The translations under genes were made by a program, and so were the position numbers. Positions 20,912 to 31,732 of a stretch of 64,000 bases of DNA are shown here, in pieces; positions within the stretch are counted from its first letter, which is position 1; the number at the start of each line of letters is the position of its first letter. The notes beneath the pieces were generated by a model that was not told where the DNA came from, searched no databases, and saw only the letters and a list, made by a program, of their open reading frames with translations. Origin of the DNA: Prosthecobacter sp. (GTDB taxonomy: Bacteria; Verrucomicrobiota; Verrucomicrobiia; Verrucomicrobiales; Verrucomicrobiaceae). The stretch spans positions 1 to 64,000 of the forward strand of contig JAFMIR010000008.1 in the NCBI GenBank assembly GCA_017853885.1, read 5' to 3'.

Positions 20912-21331
20912 ATGAAAAACCACTTTGCCCTCCTCATCCTCGCTGCTTTCTCCATCACTGGATCTGCTATTGCAGACATCCAGTCTCCTCCAGGTCATCA
21001 CTACACGTGGAGCGGCAAACTCACACGTGGCGTCGGCAACATCGCTTTTGCACCGGGTGAGTATATAACCCGTTGGCGCATGGCACTAAAGGATCGCGGT
21101 CCGGTTGCGGGTCTCACGGAAGGCTTGGTTGAAGGAACGCATCGCAGCATCGTTCGTCTCTTTTATGGTGTCTATGAGGTGGCTACCTGCCCTGTGCCTT
21201 CTTGGAAACAAACATATCGTCCGCCCTATCCGAGCCGCGAGACAGTGGATAACTGGTGGGGATACACCGACTTCGTAAATGAAAACGGCCAGCTCACACA
21301 TACGCGTTACTCACGCACACAGGGCTGGTAA
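20912..21331 (+). CDS. TIGR04073-like exosortase system-associated protein
   Basis: Signal peptide; LTRGVGNIAFAPGEYITRWRMALKDRGPVAGLTEGLVEGTHRSIVRLFYGVYEVATCPVP... Confidence 0.7.
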   Translation: MKNHFALLILAAFSITGSAIADIQSPPGHHYTWSGKLTRGVGNIAFAPGEYITRWRMALKDRGPVAGLTEGLVEGTHRSIVRLFYGVYEVATCPVPSWKQTYRPPYPSRETVDNWWGYTDFVNENGQLTHTRYSRTQGW

Positions 21332-21835
21332 CCCGTTTTTGGCATCCGAAGATGTGATTTTTTCTTAATGCCGTTTCGCTTATCTCAGACTCGTCTGATG
21401 ACATGCATCTATATAGCTTCAGAGAATGTTTGATGAAGTTATAAGAACCATCTGCGAGTAGGGCATATCTGATTTATATCTTATCTTTTTTCACCGTTTA
21501 AAGAAGCGACTGTAGCATTTCAAAAAGGATGACCGAAAGGATCGCCGAATGTGGTGGTCTCAGTGACAAAAAAAGACGAGGAGGCTATTGGAACAATAGC
21601 TTATGAGTCAGTGACGCTGCCAATGAGGCTACTCCGTCGACGGGAATCAGCCAGACATTGTGAGAACTGGTCGAATTGCCTCTAAAAACTTATGAGTGTC
21701 ATTATAAGCTGTAAAAATCGAAAAAACATGCACAGGCAGATGCAAATTTCTCCATTTATCAGTCCGTAAACCTTGAGAGGTTACACTGGGATCCAATGAA
21801 ATCCCATTAATTGCGTGCATGAGTTGGGTTTCGAA

Positions 21836-24800
21836 TCATTTCACCAGCCTAACCAGCAAATCTTTGCTTTCGACGCTTTCGCCAATTTTGACGCAGATTT
21901 CGCTGACGGTCCCAGCATTGGGTGAGGAGACGGCCGCGAACATTTTCATCGCTTCGAGCGTGAGGAGAGTTTCACCTTCTTTGACCTTCTGACCAACGCT
22001 AACGGCAATGCTGGCGACCATGCCAGGCATGGGGGCACCGACCTGGTTAGAATCGGCGGGGTCGGCTTTGGTCTTGGTAACGGCGTTTTTGGCGAGGGCT
22101 TTATTGGTGACCGTCGTATGGCGAGGATAGCCGTTGAGCTCGAAGATGGCGGTCTGCTGGCCGGAGGCATCCGGCTCGGTCATGTTGAGAAGGCGAACGA
22201 AGAGCGTTTTGCCCTCTTCGAGACTAATGTGAATTTCCTCCTTATCTTGCAGGCCGTAGTAGTAGGCGGGAGTGGGCAGCACGGAGACATCGCCGTGGGC
22301 CTTGCGGAAGTCGGCAAACTTCAGGAAGACGTCGGGATACATGAGGTAGCTCCAGACATCGTCCTCGCTAGGATCTTTTTTCAATTTGCCCTTTAGCTCG
22401 GTGCGAACTTCGGCGAGGTTAATTTTTGCAGCATGGATGCCGGGGCGGCCTTTGATGCGCTTGCCATCCTTACCGACGATGGCGGTGGCAAGCTTGTTCC
22501 ACTTCTGGCGGCTATCGGCAGCTTTTTTGGCCTCCATGCCATAGAAAGGCTCACCGAGCCAGCCTTCGAACATGCTGGTAACATCCTTGCTCCACTTCGT
22601 GCCGGTGAGGTTGAAGATATCCGACGGCTTCACACCGCGCGCAACGCACTCGATAGCTAGGTCGCCGACGACTTTGCTGGATGGCGTGACTTTAACGATG
22701 TCGCCACAAAGCTGGTTCACCTCTGCATAAGCATGGGCGATCTCCGGCCAGCGTGGGCCGAGGCCCATCCCGATAGCCTGCTCCTTGAGGTTCGTGTACT
22801 GACCTCCAGGCATCTCGTGGAGATACACTTCTGCTGTGCCGTAGGGCTCGGCGGTGTCGAATGGCTTATAATACACCCGGACCGCGGCCCAGTAGTCGCT
22901 GAACTCCTGCAGCGCTTCAGGATCGAGACCCGTGTCGCGCGGCGTATGCCGCATAGCAGCCACAATAGAGTTCAGGTTCGGCTGCGATGTCCCACCGGAC
23001 ATTGAACCGATGGCCGCATCGACCGCGTCAACCCCAGCTAATGCTGCTTCTAGGATGCTGGCAGCGTTCACACCGCTGGTGTCGTGCGTGTGGAAGTGAA
23101 TCGGGATGCCGACTTCATCTTTGAGCGCCTTCACGAGCTTCTTGGCTGCAAAAGGGCGAACAAGGCCTGCCATGTCTTTGATGCAAAGCATGTGCGCCCC
23201 CATCTTTTCGAGTTCTTTGGCGAGGCGCACGTAATATTTGAGGTCGTACTTGTCGCGCTTCGGGTCAAGTATATCGCCAGTGTAGCAGAGCGTGCCTTCG
23301 CAGATGGAAGTGGTTTCCTCACGCACTGCCGTCATGGCAGCTTGCAGATTGGGCAGGTAGTTCAGCGAGTCAAAGATGCGGAAAATATCCATGCCATTCT
23401 GCGCGGCATGTTGAATAAACCCCTTCACGACATTGTCCGGATAATTCGTGTATCCGACGGCATTCGATCCACGGAACAGCATCTGGAGAAGGATGTTCGG
23501 CACCTTGGCGCGGATCTGGCGGAGTCGCTCCCACGGGTCCTCACGCAGGAAACGCATGCTCACGTCAAAAGTAGCACCGCCCCACATCTCAAGTGAGAAG
23601 AGATTCGGCGTGCGTCTTGCGACCGCATCAGCAACGGCAAGCATGTCAAAGGTGCGCATACGTGTTGCAAGCAGCGACTGATGCGCATCACGCATGGTGG
23701 TATCAGTGAGCAAGAGACGCTTTTGCTTGGCGACCCAGTCTTTGCAGAACTTCTCAGGTCCCATCTCGCTAAGAAGATTTTTTGTGCCCTTTGCAGGTGC
23801 GATACGATGATCGTATTTGGGAATGGGTGGCGCGATAAAAGAACAGTTCGGCTTGTGACCTTTAGCAAAAGGATTGCCGTTCACGATTGTATCTGCCAAG
23901 TAACTGAGCAGTTTCGTAGCGCGATCTTTTCGCGCGGCAAATTGTAGCAACTGCGGATTGTTATCAATGAAACGTGTAGTGGCCTGTCCTGCCCGGAAAT
24001 CGGGGTGATGAACTACGTTCATAAGGAACGGAATGTTCGTCTTCACTCCGCGGATTCGAAACTCACGCAGGCCACGATCCATACGATCAAGTGCCTGTTC
24101 ATAGGTTCGAGCAAAAACGGTCATCTTCACCAGCATCGAATCATAGTAAGGCGTGATGACTGCATTTGTGGCACCCAGCGCGCCATCGAGGCGAATGCCG
24201 AAACCACCGGCACTTCGGTAAGTCAAGATTTTGCCAAAGTCTGGCGTGAAGCCATTTTCAGGATCTTCCGTTGTGATGCGACACTGAACCGCAAAACCGC
24301 TCTTCTCGATCTTTTCCTGCACGGGCAGCGCGAGCGGCTCGTCGTGCATCTTGTGACCCTGTGCGATTAGGATCTGACTGCGCACGATGTCGATGCCGGT
24401 GATCTCTTCCGTCACGGTGTGCTCAACCTGAATGCGCGGATTCATTTCGATGAAAAACCACTCACCCGTCTCATGATCGACGAGGAACTCAACCGTTCCA
24501 GCGTGCGTGTACTTCACTTCCTTCGCCAATTTCACCGCCGCAGCGCAAAGACCGTCGATAATCGACTGCTTCACACCATAACTCGGCGCCTGTTCAATCA
24601 CCTTTTGATGACGACGCTGCACCGAGCAGTCACGCTCATGCAAATGCAGAACATTTCCATGTTTGTCGGCCAAAATCTGAACCTCAATGTGCTTCGCTTT
24701 ACCGACGAATTTTTCCAAAAACACTGCGCCATTGCCGAACGCTCTCGCCGCCTCCGTCTGCGCTTCATCTAGTAGCTTTTCGAGATCCTTCGCCTCACGC

Positions 24801-25375
24801 ACGATTCGCATGCCGCGCCCGCCGCCACCGAAAGCCGCCTTGATAATAAGTGGAAAGCCGATTTTCTTCGCGATCGCCAGCGCGTCTTTTCGATCACTCA
24901 CTGGCTCGTCTGTGCCCTCAAGGATTGGTACGCGAAGCTTGCGCGCCACATTGCGCGCGGCCGTCTTATCGCCCATCATCGTCAAAATCTTTGCATCAGG
25001 CCCGATGAAGATAATACCGGCTTTTTCGCAGGCCTTCGAAAACTCCGGATTTTCCGAGAGGAAACCATAGCCAGGATGAATGGCGTCCACTCCTTTTTCT
25101 TTTGCCAAGGTCACAATACCCTCAATGTCGAGATAAGCACCGAGAGGTCCTTTGTCTTTGTTCAATTCATAGGCCTCATCCGCCTTAAAGCGATGGGGGC
25201 AGAAGCGATCTTCCTGCGCATAAATGCCGACAGTGCGGATGCCCAATTCGGTCGCAGCCCGCATCACGCGAATGGCAATTTCAGAGCGGTTTGCAACCAT
25301 CAATTTTCGAATCGGGCGAACGACGGAAGATGGGAGTGTAATGCGAAAAGAAATATCGGCAGGAATCTTGGGCAT
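21836..25375 (-). CDS. pyc: Pyruvate carboxylase
   Basis: Biotin carboxylase, carboxyltransferase and biotinyl (TLEAMKMFAAV) domains in one 1179-aa chain. Confidence 0.97.
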   Translation of the reverse strand: MPKIPADISFRITLPSSVVRPIRKLMVANRSEIAIRVMRAATELGIRTVGIYAQEDRFCPHRFKADEAYELNKDKGPLGAYLDIEGIVTLAKEKGVDAIHPGYGFLSENPEFSKACEKAGIIFIGPDAKILTMMGDKTAARNVARKLRVPILEGTDEPVSDRKDALAIAKKIGFPLIIKAAFGGGGRGMRIVREAKDLEKLLDEAQTEAARAFGNGAVFLEKFVGKAKHIEVQILADKHGNVLHLHERDCSVQRRHQKVIEQAPSYGVKQSIIDGLCAAAVKLAKEVKYTHAGTVEFLVDHETGEWFFIEMNPRIQVEHTVTEEITGIDIVRSQILIAQGHKMHDEPLALPVQEKIEKSGFAVQCRITTEDPENGFTPDFGKILTYRSAGGFGIRLDGALGATNAVITPYYDSMLVKMTVFARTYEQALDRMDRGLREFRIRGVKTNIPFLMNVVHHPDFRAGQATTRFIDNNPQLLQFAARKDRATKLLSYLADTIVNGNPFAKGHKPNCSFIAPPIPKYDHRIAPAKGTKNLLSEMGPEKFCKDWVAKQKRLLLTDTTMRDAHQSLLATRMRTFDMLAVADAVARRTPNLFSLEMWGGATFDVSMRFLREDPWERLRQIRAKVPNILLQMLFRGSNAVGYTNYPDNVVKGFIQHAAQNGMDIFRIFDSLNYLPNLQAAMTAVREETTSICEGTLCYTGDILDPKRDKYDLKYYVRLAKELEKMGAHMLCIKDMAGLVRPFAAKKLVKALKDEVGIPIHFHTHDTSGVNAASILEAALAGVDAVDAAIGSMSGGTSQPNLNSIVAAMRHTPRDTGLDPEALQEFSDYWAAVRVYYKPFDTAEPYGTAEVYLHEMPGGQYTNLKEQAIGMGLGPRWPEIAHAYAEVNQLCGDIVKVTPSSKVVGDLAIECVARGVKPSDIFNLTGTKWSKDVTSMFEGWLGEPFYGMEAKKAADSRQKWNKLATAIVGKDGKRIKGRPGIHAAKINLAEVRTELKGKLKKDPSEDDVWSYLMYPDVFLKFADFRKAHGDVSVLPTPAYYYGLQDKEEIHISLEEGKTLFVRLLNMTEPDASGQQTAIFELNGYPRHTTVTNKALAKNAVTKTKADPADSNQVGAPMPGMVASIAVSVGQKVKEGETLLTLEAMKMFAAVSSPNAGTVSEICVKIGESVESKDLLVRLVK

Positions 25376-25564
25376 GGTTGTGACGTGAAAAAGCTCCGCA
25401 TAGTCTCGTAGATTTTCATCATGGCAAGGTCGAGCATGCCATTTGGGGGGGGGCGAAGACCTCAGACGCCCCGCTGATTCCCAGGCAAACTGATCTAGGC
25501 GAAAAGCTATAGACTCTTCCCCGGTTCTTGACGCACGTTTATCCTGCCCTTAGTTTCTACACCA

Positions 25565-26899
25565 ATGCGTTTCCCCTTCTTTTCCCGCCTACACGTCGCC
25601 GCCTTTGCCGTGGTGGCGGTTTTTTTCACAGCTCAAACACCCGCCTACGCGCTGCTCGACTTCATTTTTGGCAAGAAGGATAAGATCGCACCGACTGCCG
25701 ATGAGCGCGCAATCCAAGAGCAGGCGGCGCAGGGTATCTTGGCTGAAGGTCTCGCAGCCCAGCAAGGTGGCAAAACAGGACGTGCCAAAAGCTCCTATGA
25801 AAGAGTTGTAAAGCAATACCCATTCACGAAAGCTGCCGGGGAGGCCGCCTACCAACGTGCCATCATCATTCGCCATACAGAAAATGACCTCGAGGAAGCG
25901 TTCAATTCATTTCAGGAATTCATCGACAATCACCGCCAGAGTCCCCGCTTCGCCGAGGCCATTGAGCGCCAGTATGAGATTGCCGAAGAAGCCAAGGGAG
26001 GAAAGAAGCAGCGCAGCCTTCTGCTTCTGCCCATGAAAATGAATCCATCCGACATTCTTGCCTTTTACGAAAAAATCATCAGTAATGCTCCCTACGGAAA
26101 GTTTGCCGCGCTTAGCCAATTCAGTATAGCTGAAATACAGCAGGACCTACGTGAGAAGGATAAAGCTGTTCAGGCTTACCAAAAAGTTGTGGACAATTAC
26201 CCTGGCACCTCGCAGGCCTCTGAGTCGCAGTTTCGAATTGCCTCGATCAGTAATGTCGCGGCACAGCGGAGCGAAGATGCTTCAAATCTCACTGCCACGC
26301 GTGACGCTCTCAAGACCTACATGGCTGCCAACCCAGGTGGCGAACGCAAACAAGAAGCTGAGCAAATCCTCCGGCAGGTAAACACTGCTGAAGCCAACCA
26401 ATCTCTCACTATTGCCAAATTCTATCGCACGCAGGGCAAAACGGTGGCCGCAGCCATGTACCTCAATGAGGCAATCAAATTCGGCTCACCCGACGTATCC
26501 ACGGAAGCTCGTGAGATCCTAGCTGAGCTTGCCGCCAAAGATCCGGAAGGAGTCTCCCAGTCTCGCCGAGGTCAGCCAGATCAGGATTTCACCAAGCTTG
26601 CCTCCAAAGACCTGAAATCCAGGCCAGACTACGTAGGGCCAATGGCTCCGGAGCTAGCACGCCTGACAGAAAAGCCTCGCATGCGTTCCGGCAATGACTC
26701 GTTCATGCCCATCCCGTTGACTGAACCAGCCTTGCCTTTGCAGCCCGGGGGTGCTGCTCCAGCTCCAGGGTCTCTGCTTCCTTCCCTGCCGCAGATGGAA
26801 AAGCCGGCAGTGCTCCCTGTGCCTACAACGCCTGTCCCAGCGCCGGCGGCCCCAGCTGCTAAACCACCTGTTCCGCCAGCTCCCAAACCGGCGTCGTAA
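25565..26899 (+). CDS. TPR/BamD-like lipoprotein-assembly-type protein
   Basis: Signal peptide and TPR-like repeats (AKSSYERVVKQYPFTKAAGEAAYQ; AVQAYQKVVDNYPGTSQASES), Pro/Ala-rich tail. Confidence 0.7.
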   Translation: MRFPFFSRLHVAAFAVVAVFFTAQTPAYALLDFIFGKKDKIAPTADERAIQEQAAQGILAEGLAAQQGGKTGRAKSSYERVVKQYPFTKAAGEAAYQRAIIIRHTENDLEEAFNSFQEFIDNHRQSPRFAEAIERQYEIAEEAKGGKKQRSLLLLPMKMNPSDILAFYEKIISNAPYGKFAALSQFSIAEIQQDLREKDKAVQAYQKVVDNYPGTSQASESQFRIASISNVAAQRSEDASNLTATRDALKTYMAANPGGERKQEAEQILRQVNTAEANQSLTIAKFYRTQGKTVAAAMYLNEAIKFGSPDVSTEAREILAELAAKDPEGVSQSRRGQPDQDFTKLASKDLKSRPDYVGPMAPELARLTEKPRMRSGNDSFMPIPLTEPALPLQPGGAAPAPGSLLPSLPQMEKPAVLPVPTTPVPAPAAPAAKPPVPPAPKPAS

Positions 26900-26947
26900 C
26901 CGAACGCCATGTTCGCTTTTCTATCGCATTGTTCGCCTTCGCCCCAC

Positions 26948-27457
26948 ATGAAATATTTCTTCACTCTAGCATTCACAGTTCATGCACTTTTATTGAGCGG
27001 TTGCGCAGGTTATCAACTGGGTGGACAGAAGCCTCACCAGCTACGCGAGGTCCATACACTGGCGGTTCCATCTTTTGAAAATCTCACCTTGGAGCCTAGA
27101 CTCGCGGTCAATGTGACCAACGCTGTCATCACAAAATTGCAGAGTCACGGCTCTTACCAACTGGCTAACAGATCGAATGCAGATGCCGTTCTGGTGGGAA
27201 CCATCCGCTACATCCAGCGCAACCAGTTTCGTGCGGACCGCACCAACGTGCTCCGCACTTCCCAAATGCAGCTCATCGTGGCGATCGACTACCAGATCAA
27301 AGATCGCTCCGGCCGAGTAATGCACAGCAACTCCGTTACAGGAGAGTCGCAAACGCTGATCGATCCCAACCTCCAACTCTCTGAAACGCAAGCGCTGGAG
27401 GATGCAGCCCAGCGTGCCGCTATCAATCTTGCCAATGACATCTGCGAGGGCTGGTGA
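26948..27457 (+). CDS. lptE: LptE-family LPS assembly lipoprotein
   Basis: LLSGCAGYQLGG; HTLAVPSFENLTLEPRLAVNVTNAV. Confidence 0.75.
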   Translation: MKYFFTLAFTVHALLLSGCAGYQLGGQKPHQLREVHTLAVPSFENLTLEPRLAVNVTNAVITKLQSHGSYQLANRSNADAVLVGTIRYIQRNQFRADRTNVLRTSQMQLIVAIDYQIKDRSGRVMHSNSVTGESQTLIDPNLQLSETQALEDAAQRAAINLANDICEGW

Positions 27458-28241
27458 TGATACGGAAGAGGCCCGTTTTGCGGGTTCGCTCTCCTCAGAA
27501 GTTCTTGAAGACGAGCCGTTCGAGGCTCCGCAACTTTCGGGACGACTTCCTGTAGGTCTGCACTTGGTGGCAACACCGATCGGTAACCTTGGTGATATCA
27601 CACCGAGAGCCATCGAGGTCCTCCGGCATGCTGATTGGGTTGCTTGTGAGGACACTAGACACTCTGGCATGCTATTCAAGCATCTCGGTCTCAAATTGCG
27701 ACTCATCAGCCTCAACGAGCACAATGAGGCTCAGCGCATCCCACAGCTTCTCGACCACATGCGCGCAGGGGGCAGCGTGGCAATGGTCTCAGATGCTGGC
27801 ATACCGACCATCTCCGATCCTGGACAGCGGTTAGTAGCAGCAACCGTCCAAGCTGGATTTGCTATCGACAGCCTGCCCGGCCCCAGCGCCGTACTCACCG
27901 CACTGTCAGCCAGCGGCCTACCGACAACACCCTTCTATTTTGGTGGTTTTTTGCCTCATAAAAAAGGCGCTCGCACCACAGAGTTAGTAGTAGCGCTGGG
28001 CCGCGCAGCCACCAGCATTTACTTCGAGAGTCCTTACCGCATTCTCGATACGCTCGAGATTCTCGCCGCTGCAGCGCCGGAGCACCGCATCGTGGCCGCT
28101 CGTGAGCTGACAAAAAAATTTGCTGAGTTTCAACGTGGAACTGCGGCGAAAGTGCATTCTCACTTTCAAGCTAAGCCCCCGAAAGGCGAGTTTACACTGC
28201 TCATCGCCCCGGCCACACCGCCCAAGTGGCTCACTTGGTAA
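27435..28241 (+). CDS. rsmI: 16S rRNA (cytidine(1402)-2'-O)-methyltransferase
   Basis: GLHLVATPIGNLGDITPRAIEVL...CEDTRHSGMLF; overlaps the end of lptE. Confidence 0.93.
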   Translation: MTSARAGDDTEEARFAGSLSSEVLEDEPFEAPQLSGRLPVGLHLVATPIGNLGDITPRAIEVLRHADWVACEDTRHSGMLFKHLGLKLRLISLNEHNEAQRIPQLLDHMRAGGSVAMVSDAGIPTISDPGQRLVAATVQAGFAIDSLPGPSAVLTALSASGLPTTPFYFGGFLPHKKGARTTELVVALGRAATSIYFESPYRILDTLEILAAAAPEHRIVAARELTKKFAEFQRGTAAKVHSHFQAKPPKGEFTLLIAPATPPKWLTW

Positions 28242-28806
28242 GGCGCTGCCACCAGCCAAAGGCAAAACCCATCCCAGAGCCAAAACCAAGGCCATGGAAT
28301 AATCCCCAGCCAAGCTTGGCTGCCACTACCACCTGCGATTGCTCCCAGCCTTCAATGCCGCGCTCCAACAATCCATGCATCCAAGCCGCTCCCATGAAGT
28401 AGCCGAAGGTATGCAGTGTGAAAAGCACAAAGGCGGCCAGCCAGAAACCAAGAGGTCGTCCTAGAAACGACCAAATTGTCCAAGCGAAAAAAACCGTGCT
28501 CAACGCAGCTCCGGTCCATTCACCCGCACCCTTCTTGAGGACAAACCACGCTAGGCTCCACAGGACTGCATAGCCAGCGAAGGCTGGCAAAAACATTGCA
28601 TAAAACCTCTGCAGTCGATTCACACCTTTCAACAAGCCGCTCAAAACTAAGCCAGAGCCTGCAAGATAGACGAGGGCGATGAGCACATACATTTTGGCTT
28701 CAGTGCCGGCTGCATGTGGTGCGAAAGCCCAAATCGAGTAGGCTAATGAGCTCATTAGCCCAAGGCCGATAGCACCATGCAAGGACGATCGAAGAAGTAA
28801 GTTCAT
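28231..28806 (-). CDS. Hypothetical membrane protein
   Basis: Several TM segments; C-terminus overlaps rsmI convergently. Confidence 0.6.
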   Translation of the reverse strand: MNLLLRSSLHGAIGLGLMSSLAYSIWAFAPHAAGTEAKMYVLIALVYLAGSGLVLSGLLKGVNRLQRFYAMFLPAFAGYAVLWSLAWFVLKKGAGEWTGAALSTVFFAWTIWSFLGRPLGFWLAAFVLFTLHTFGYFMGAAWMHGLLERGIEGWEQSQVVVAAKLGWGLFHGLGFGSGMGFAFGWWQRLTK

Positions 28807-28935
28807 GTAAAAAGCAGAACGCCAGCTGCATCCCGCAATTACCAGAACCCACCCTCAAAAATCGCCGTTTTTTCTCAAAACATCCATGCATAACAGTTTC
28901 TCTCATCTGACATCACCACTCAAATCAAGGCTAGC

Positions 28936-30609
28936 TTGAAGCAAGTAAGCGTTTGCCGCACAGCAGTGCCGCTTTATCAGCAGCGGTGCATGCTGCAACT
29001 CAGCCAAGTCCTCCTTCCAGTCGATCATACCGATGCCAGCCTTCATCTGGCTGCGCTGGAGTTACTGCGCACAAGTGAGAATGACCTGAGGTCCCTAACC
29101 ATTAAGCAGCGCGCCATCGACGCACGCCGAGGCCATGTTCATTTCAGCTACACTTTACTAGCCGATGTCACAGATGAGACCCGCATATTGCAAAAAATTG
29201 CCCCCGCGGCTCGCGTGCAAGTTGCCGTTCCAGAAGGCTACCATACGCCTCAAGGAAGGCACGAGGTCTCCGAAAGGCCCGTGATCGTTGGTAGTGGGCC
29301 ATGCGGCCTGTTTTGCGGCCTGCTGCTGGCTCGCGCAGGGATGAAGCCTCTGCTACTGGAACGTGGCAAAGCAGCGGGCGAGCGAGCGCGTGATGTAACT
29401 GGCTTCTGGAACCGAGGTTGGGGCTTCAACGCCGAATCCAATGTTCAATACGGCGAGGGTGGCGCAGGAACCTTCTCAGATGGAAAGCTCTACACCCAGA
29501 TCCGAGACCGTGAGCACCGTATCCCGTGGTTGCTGAAAGAAATGGTGAAGGCAGGTGCGCCGGAAGACATTCTCATCAAAGCGCGGCCCCATATTGGAAC
29601 CGACCGGCTGATTAAAGTGGTGCGTCATGTGCGCGAGGAAATCATTTCTCTGGGAGGTGAAGTGCGCTTCGGAGCGAGGGTGAACGATGTGGTCATTGAA
29701 GGCAGTGCCATGCGTGCCGTGGTGCTTGCCGATGGCACTGTGATTGAGGGTGGCTACTTCATCTTTGGCATCGGTCATAGCTCGCGCGACACTTTTGCAA
29801 TGCTCAAACGCCATGGCGTGCCCATGGAGCGTAAACCCTTCTCGATCGGTGCACGTATTGAACACCCACAAGAGCTCATTGATAGCTCTTTGTATGGTCG
29901 CTGGGCTGGACACGAGCGTCTAGGTTCCGCGCCGTACAAATTTGTGGCACACACTAGCACTGGTCGAACAGCTTACAGCTTTTGCATGTGCCCCGGCGGC
30001 CTCGTCGTGGCCGCGAATTCAGAACCTGGCACAGTCGTCACCAACGGCATGAGCAGCTACGCACGCGCTGAGTCCAACGCGAATGCTGGCTTTATGGTTG
30101 ACGTGAGCCCAGAGGACTATCCTGGTGACGATGTGCTAGCGGGTGTGGAACTCCAGCGAAGCATCGAGATGGCTGCTTTCGATCTCGCAGGTGGCACTTA
30201 CAAGGCACCAGCCCAGCTATTGGGTGATTTCATGGCTCGCCGCGCCTCCAACGGTCCAGGCAAGGTGAAACCCAGCTACAAGCCGGGCGTAGTTTGGACT
30301 GATCTCACCACTGTGCTGCCGGAGTATATTGTCGAAACCTTGATCCAAGCCGTGCCACGCATCGATAAAAGTTTGCGAGGCTTTGCACTCGAAGAAGCGG
30401 TTCTAACCGGTTTCGAAACACGTAGTTCATGTCCAATACGCATCCCTCGCGATCCTGAAACACTCGAATGCAAGGGCGTGCGCCATTTTTATCCTGCAGG
30501 CGAGGGGGCTGGCTATGCAGGGGGCATCATCTCTGCTGCTGCTGATGGCATGCGTGTCGCCGAAGCTCTGCTTGGCCAAGCTCAAAAGAAAAGTGCCATG
30601 AGTCGTTAG
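28936..30609 (+). CDS. NAD(P)/FAD-dependent oxidoreductase
   Basis: RPVIVGSGPCGLFCGLLLARAGMKPLLLERG Rossmann motif; PAGEGAGYAGGIISAAADGMRVAEAL. Confidence 0.85.
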   Translation: MKQVSVCRTAVPLYQQRCMLQLSQVLLPVDHTDASLHLAALELLRTSENDLRSLTIKQRAIDARRGHVHFSYTLLADVTDETRILQKIAPAARVQVAVPEGYHTPQGRHEVSERPVIVGSGPCGLFCGLLLARAGMKPLLLERGKAAGERARDVTGFWNRGWGFNAESNVQYGEGGAGTFSDGKLYTQIRDREHRIPWLLKEMVKAGAPEDILIKARPHIGTDRLIKVVRHVREEIISLGGEVRFGARVNDVVIEGSAMRAVVLADGTVIEGGYFIFGIGHSSRDTFAMLKRHGVPMERKPFSIGARIEHPQELIDSSLYGRWAGHERLGSAPYKFVAHTSTGRTAYSFCMCPGGLVVAANSEPGTVVTNGMSSYARAESNANAGFMVDVSPEDYPGDDVLAGVELQRSIEMAAFDLAGGTYKAPAQLLGDFMARRASNGPGKVKPSYKPGVVWTDLTTVLPEYIVETLIQAVPRIDKSLRGFALEEAVLTGFETRSSCPIRIPRDPETLECKGVRHFYPAGEGAGYAGGIISAAADGMRVAEALLGQAQKKSAMSR

Positions 30610-30670
30610 AGCTCAAGCACAGGCTTTATCATCCTTCCAAGGGAGAGGCACGAAAAAACAAGCTCTTTTT

Positions 30671-31717
30671 TCAACGGCCAAACACTTCCTTCTCGGTCAG
30701 AAGACCATCTTGGATCACCGTATCGCGGAGATTATCCTTCGTAACTGAGAGAATGGGCAGAAAAACGGAAGGCACATCGCTGTGACCATTTGATGACATA
30801 TCACGGGCCACAATCGGACGTCTTTTAGCAAGAGCTACCGCCAGCACTGCCGCCTGCTGAGAAAGGCGGTGCAGCGGTTTGTAAACGGTCATCGTCTGAG
30901 TGCCCTGAACGATGCGCTGGCATGCTGCCAGATCAGCATCCTGACCAGTTACCAACACATTTCCTGCAATTCCCTCCTCAGTGAGCGCCTGAATGGCTCC
31001 ACCGGCGGTGCCGTCATTGCTGGCGAGAATCGCATCAAAATTCGGGCCGTGTTTTGTTATGGCAGCATTGATGATTTTCTTCGCGTTCTCAGGCTTCCAA
31101 TCATCCGCCCAATCTTCATGGAGAACTTCCACTTTTCCGGCAGCGATCAGTGGCTGCAGAATCGCATCCTGCCCCTGCTTGAAGAGCTTCGCATTATTGT
31201 CTGTCTTCGCACCGTAGATGCGAAGCAACCGCATTTTTCTATCCAAAGGCATTCGTTCGGCGAGGAACTGAGCTTGCAGCTGTCCGACCTTCACATTGTC
31301 AAAAGTGATGTACAAATCGAGGTCACAGCCAGTGATCAGGCGGTCGTAGGCAAGCACCGGGATGCCCGCCTGATGAGCAAGAGTGACTGCCTTCGCCATG
31401 GCAGCAGCGTCCTTGGGTATGATGACAAGCGCATCCACCTTACGCGTGATCAGCGCCTCGACATCGGCGAGCTGCCTTGTGTCACTGCTGTTGGCAGAGA
31501 GCACCTCAACATCAGCTCCCAGCCTGTTCGCCTCTGCGACGAACAGATCACGATCTTTCTGCCAACGCTCTTCCTTGAGCGTATCCATTGAAAGACCGAT
31601 CAGGGGTCGTGGGCGGGTTGCAGCTTGTTCTGCCCCACTGCGTGAAAGCACAAGTCCGGTCAGCACGCTGATCACACAAGAGATGATGACGAGAAGGATA
31701 CGTGGATTCATGATCAA
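30671..31717 (-). CDS. Sugar (xylose-type) ABC transporter substrate-binding protein
   Basis: Periplasmic binding protein fold pattern: IGLSMDTLKEERWQKDRDLF...LVIIPKDAAAMAKAV. Confidence 0.75.
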   Translation of the reverse strand: MIMNPRILLVIISCVISVLTGLVLSRSGAEQAATRPRPLIGLSMDTLKEERWQKDRDLFVAEANRLGADVEVLSANSSDTRQLADVEALITRKVDALVIIPKDAAAMAKAVTLAHQAGIPVLAYDRLITGCDLDLYITFDNVKVGQLQAQFLAERMPLDRKMRLLRIYGAKTDNNAKLFKQGQDAILQPLIAAGKVEVLHEDWADDWKPENAKKIINAAITKHGPNFDAILASNDGTAGGAIQALTEEGIAGNVLVTGQDADLAACQRIVQGTQTMTVYKPLHRLSQQAAVLAVALAKRRPIVARDMSSNGHSDVPSVFLPILSVTKDNLRDTVIQDGLLTEKEVFGR

Positions 31718-31732
31718 CCTAAAAGGGCGTTG

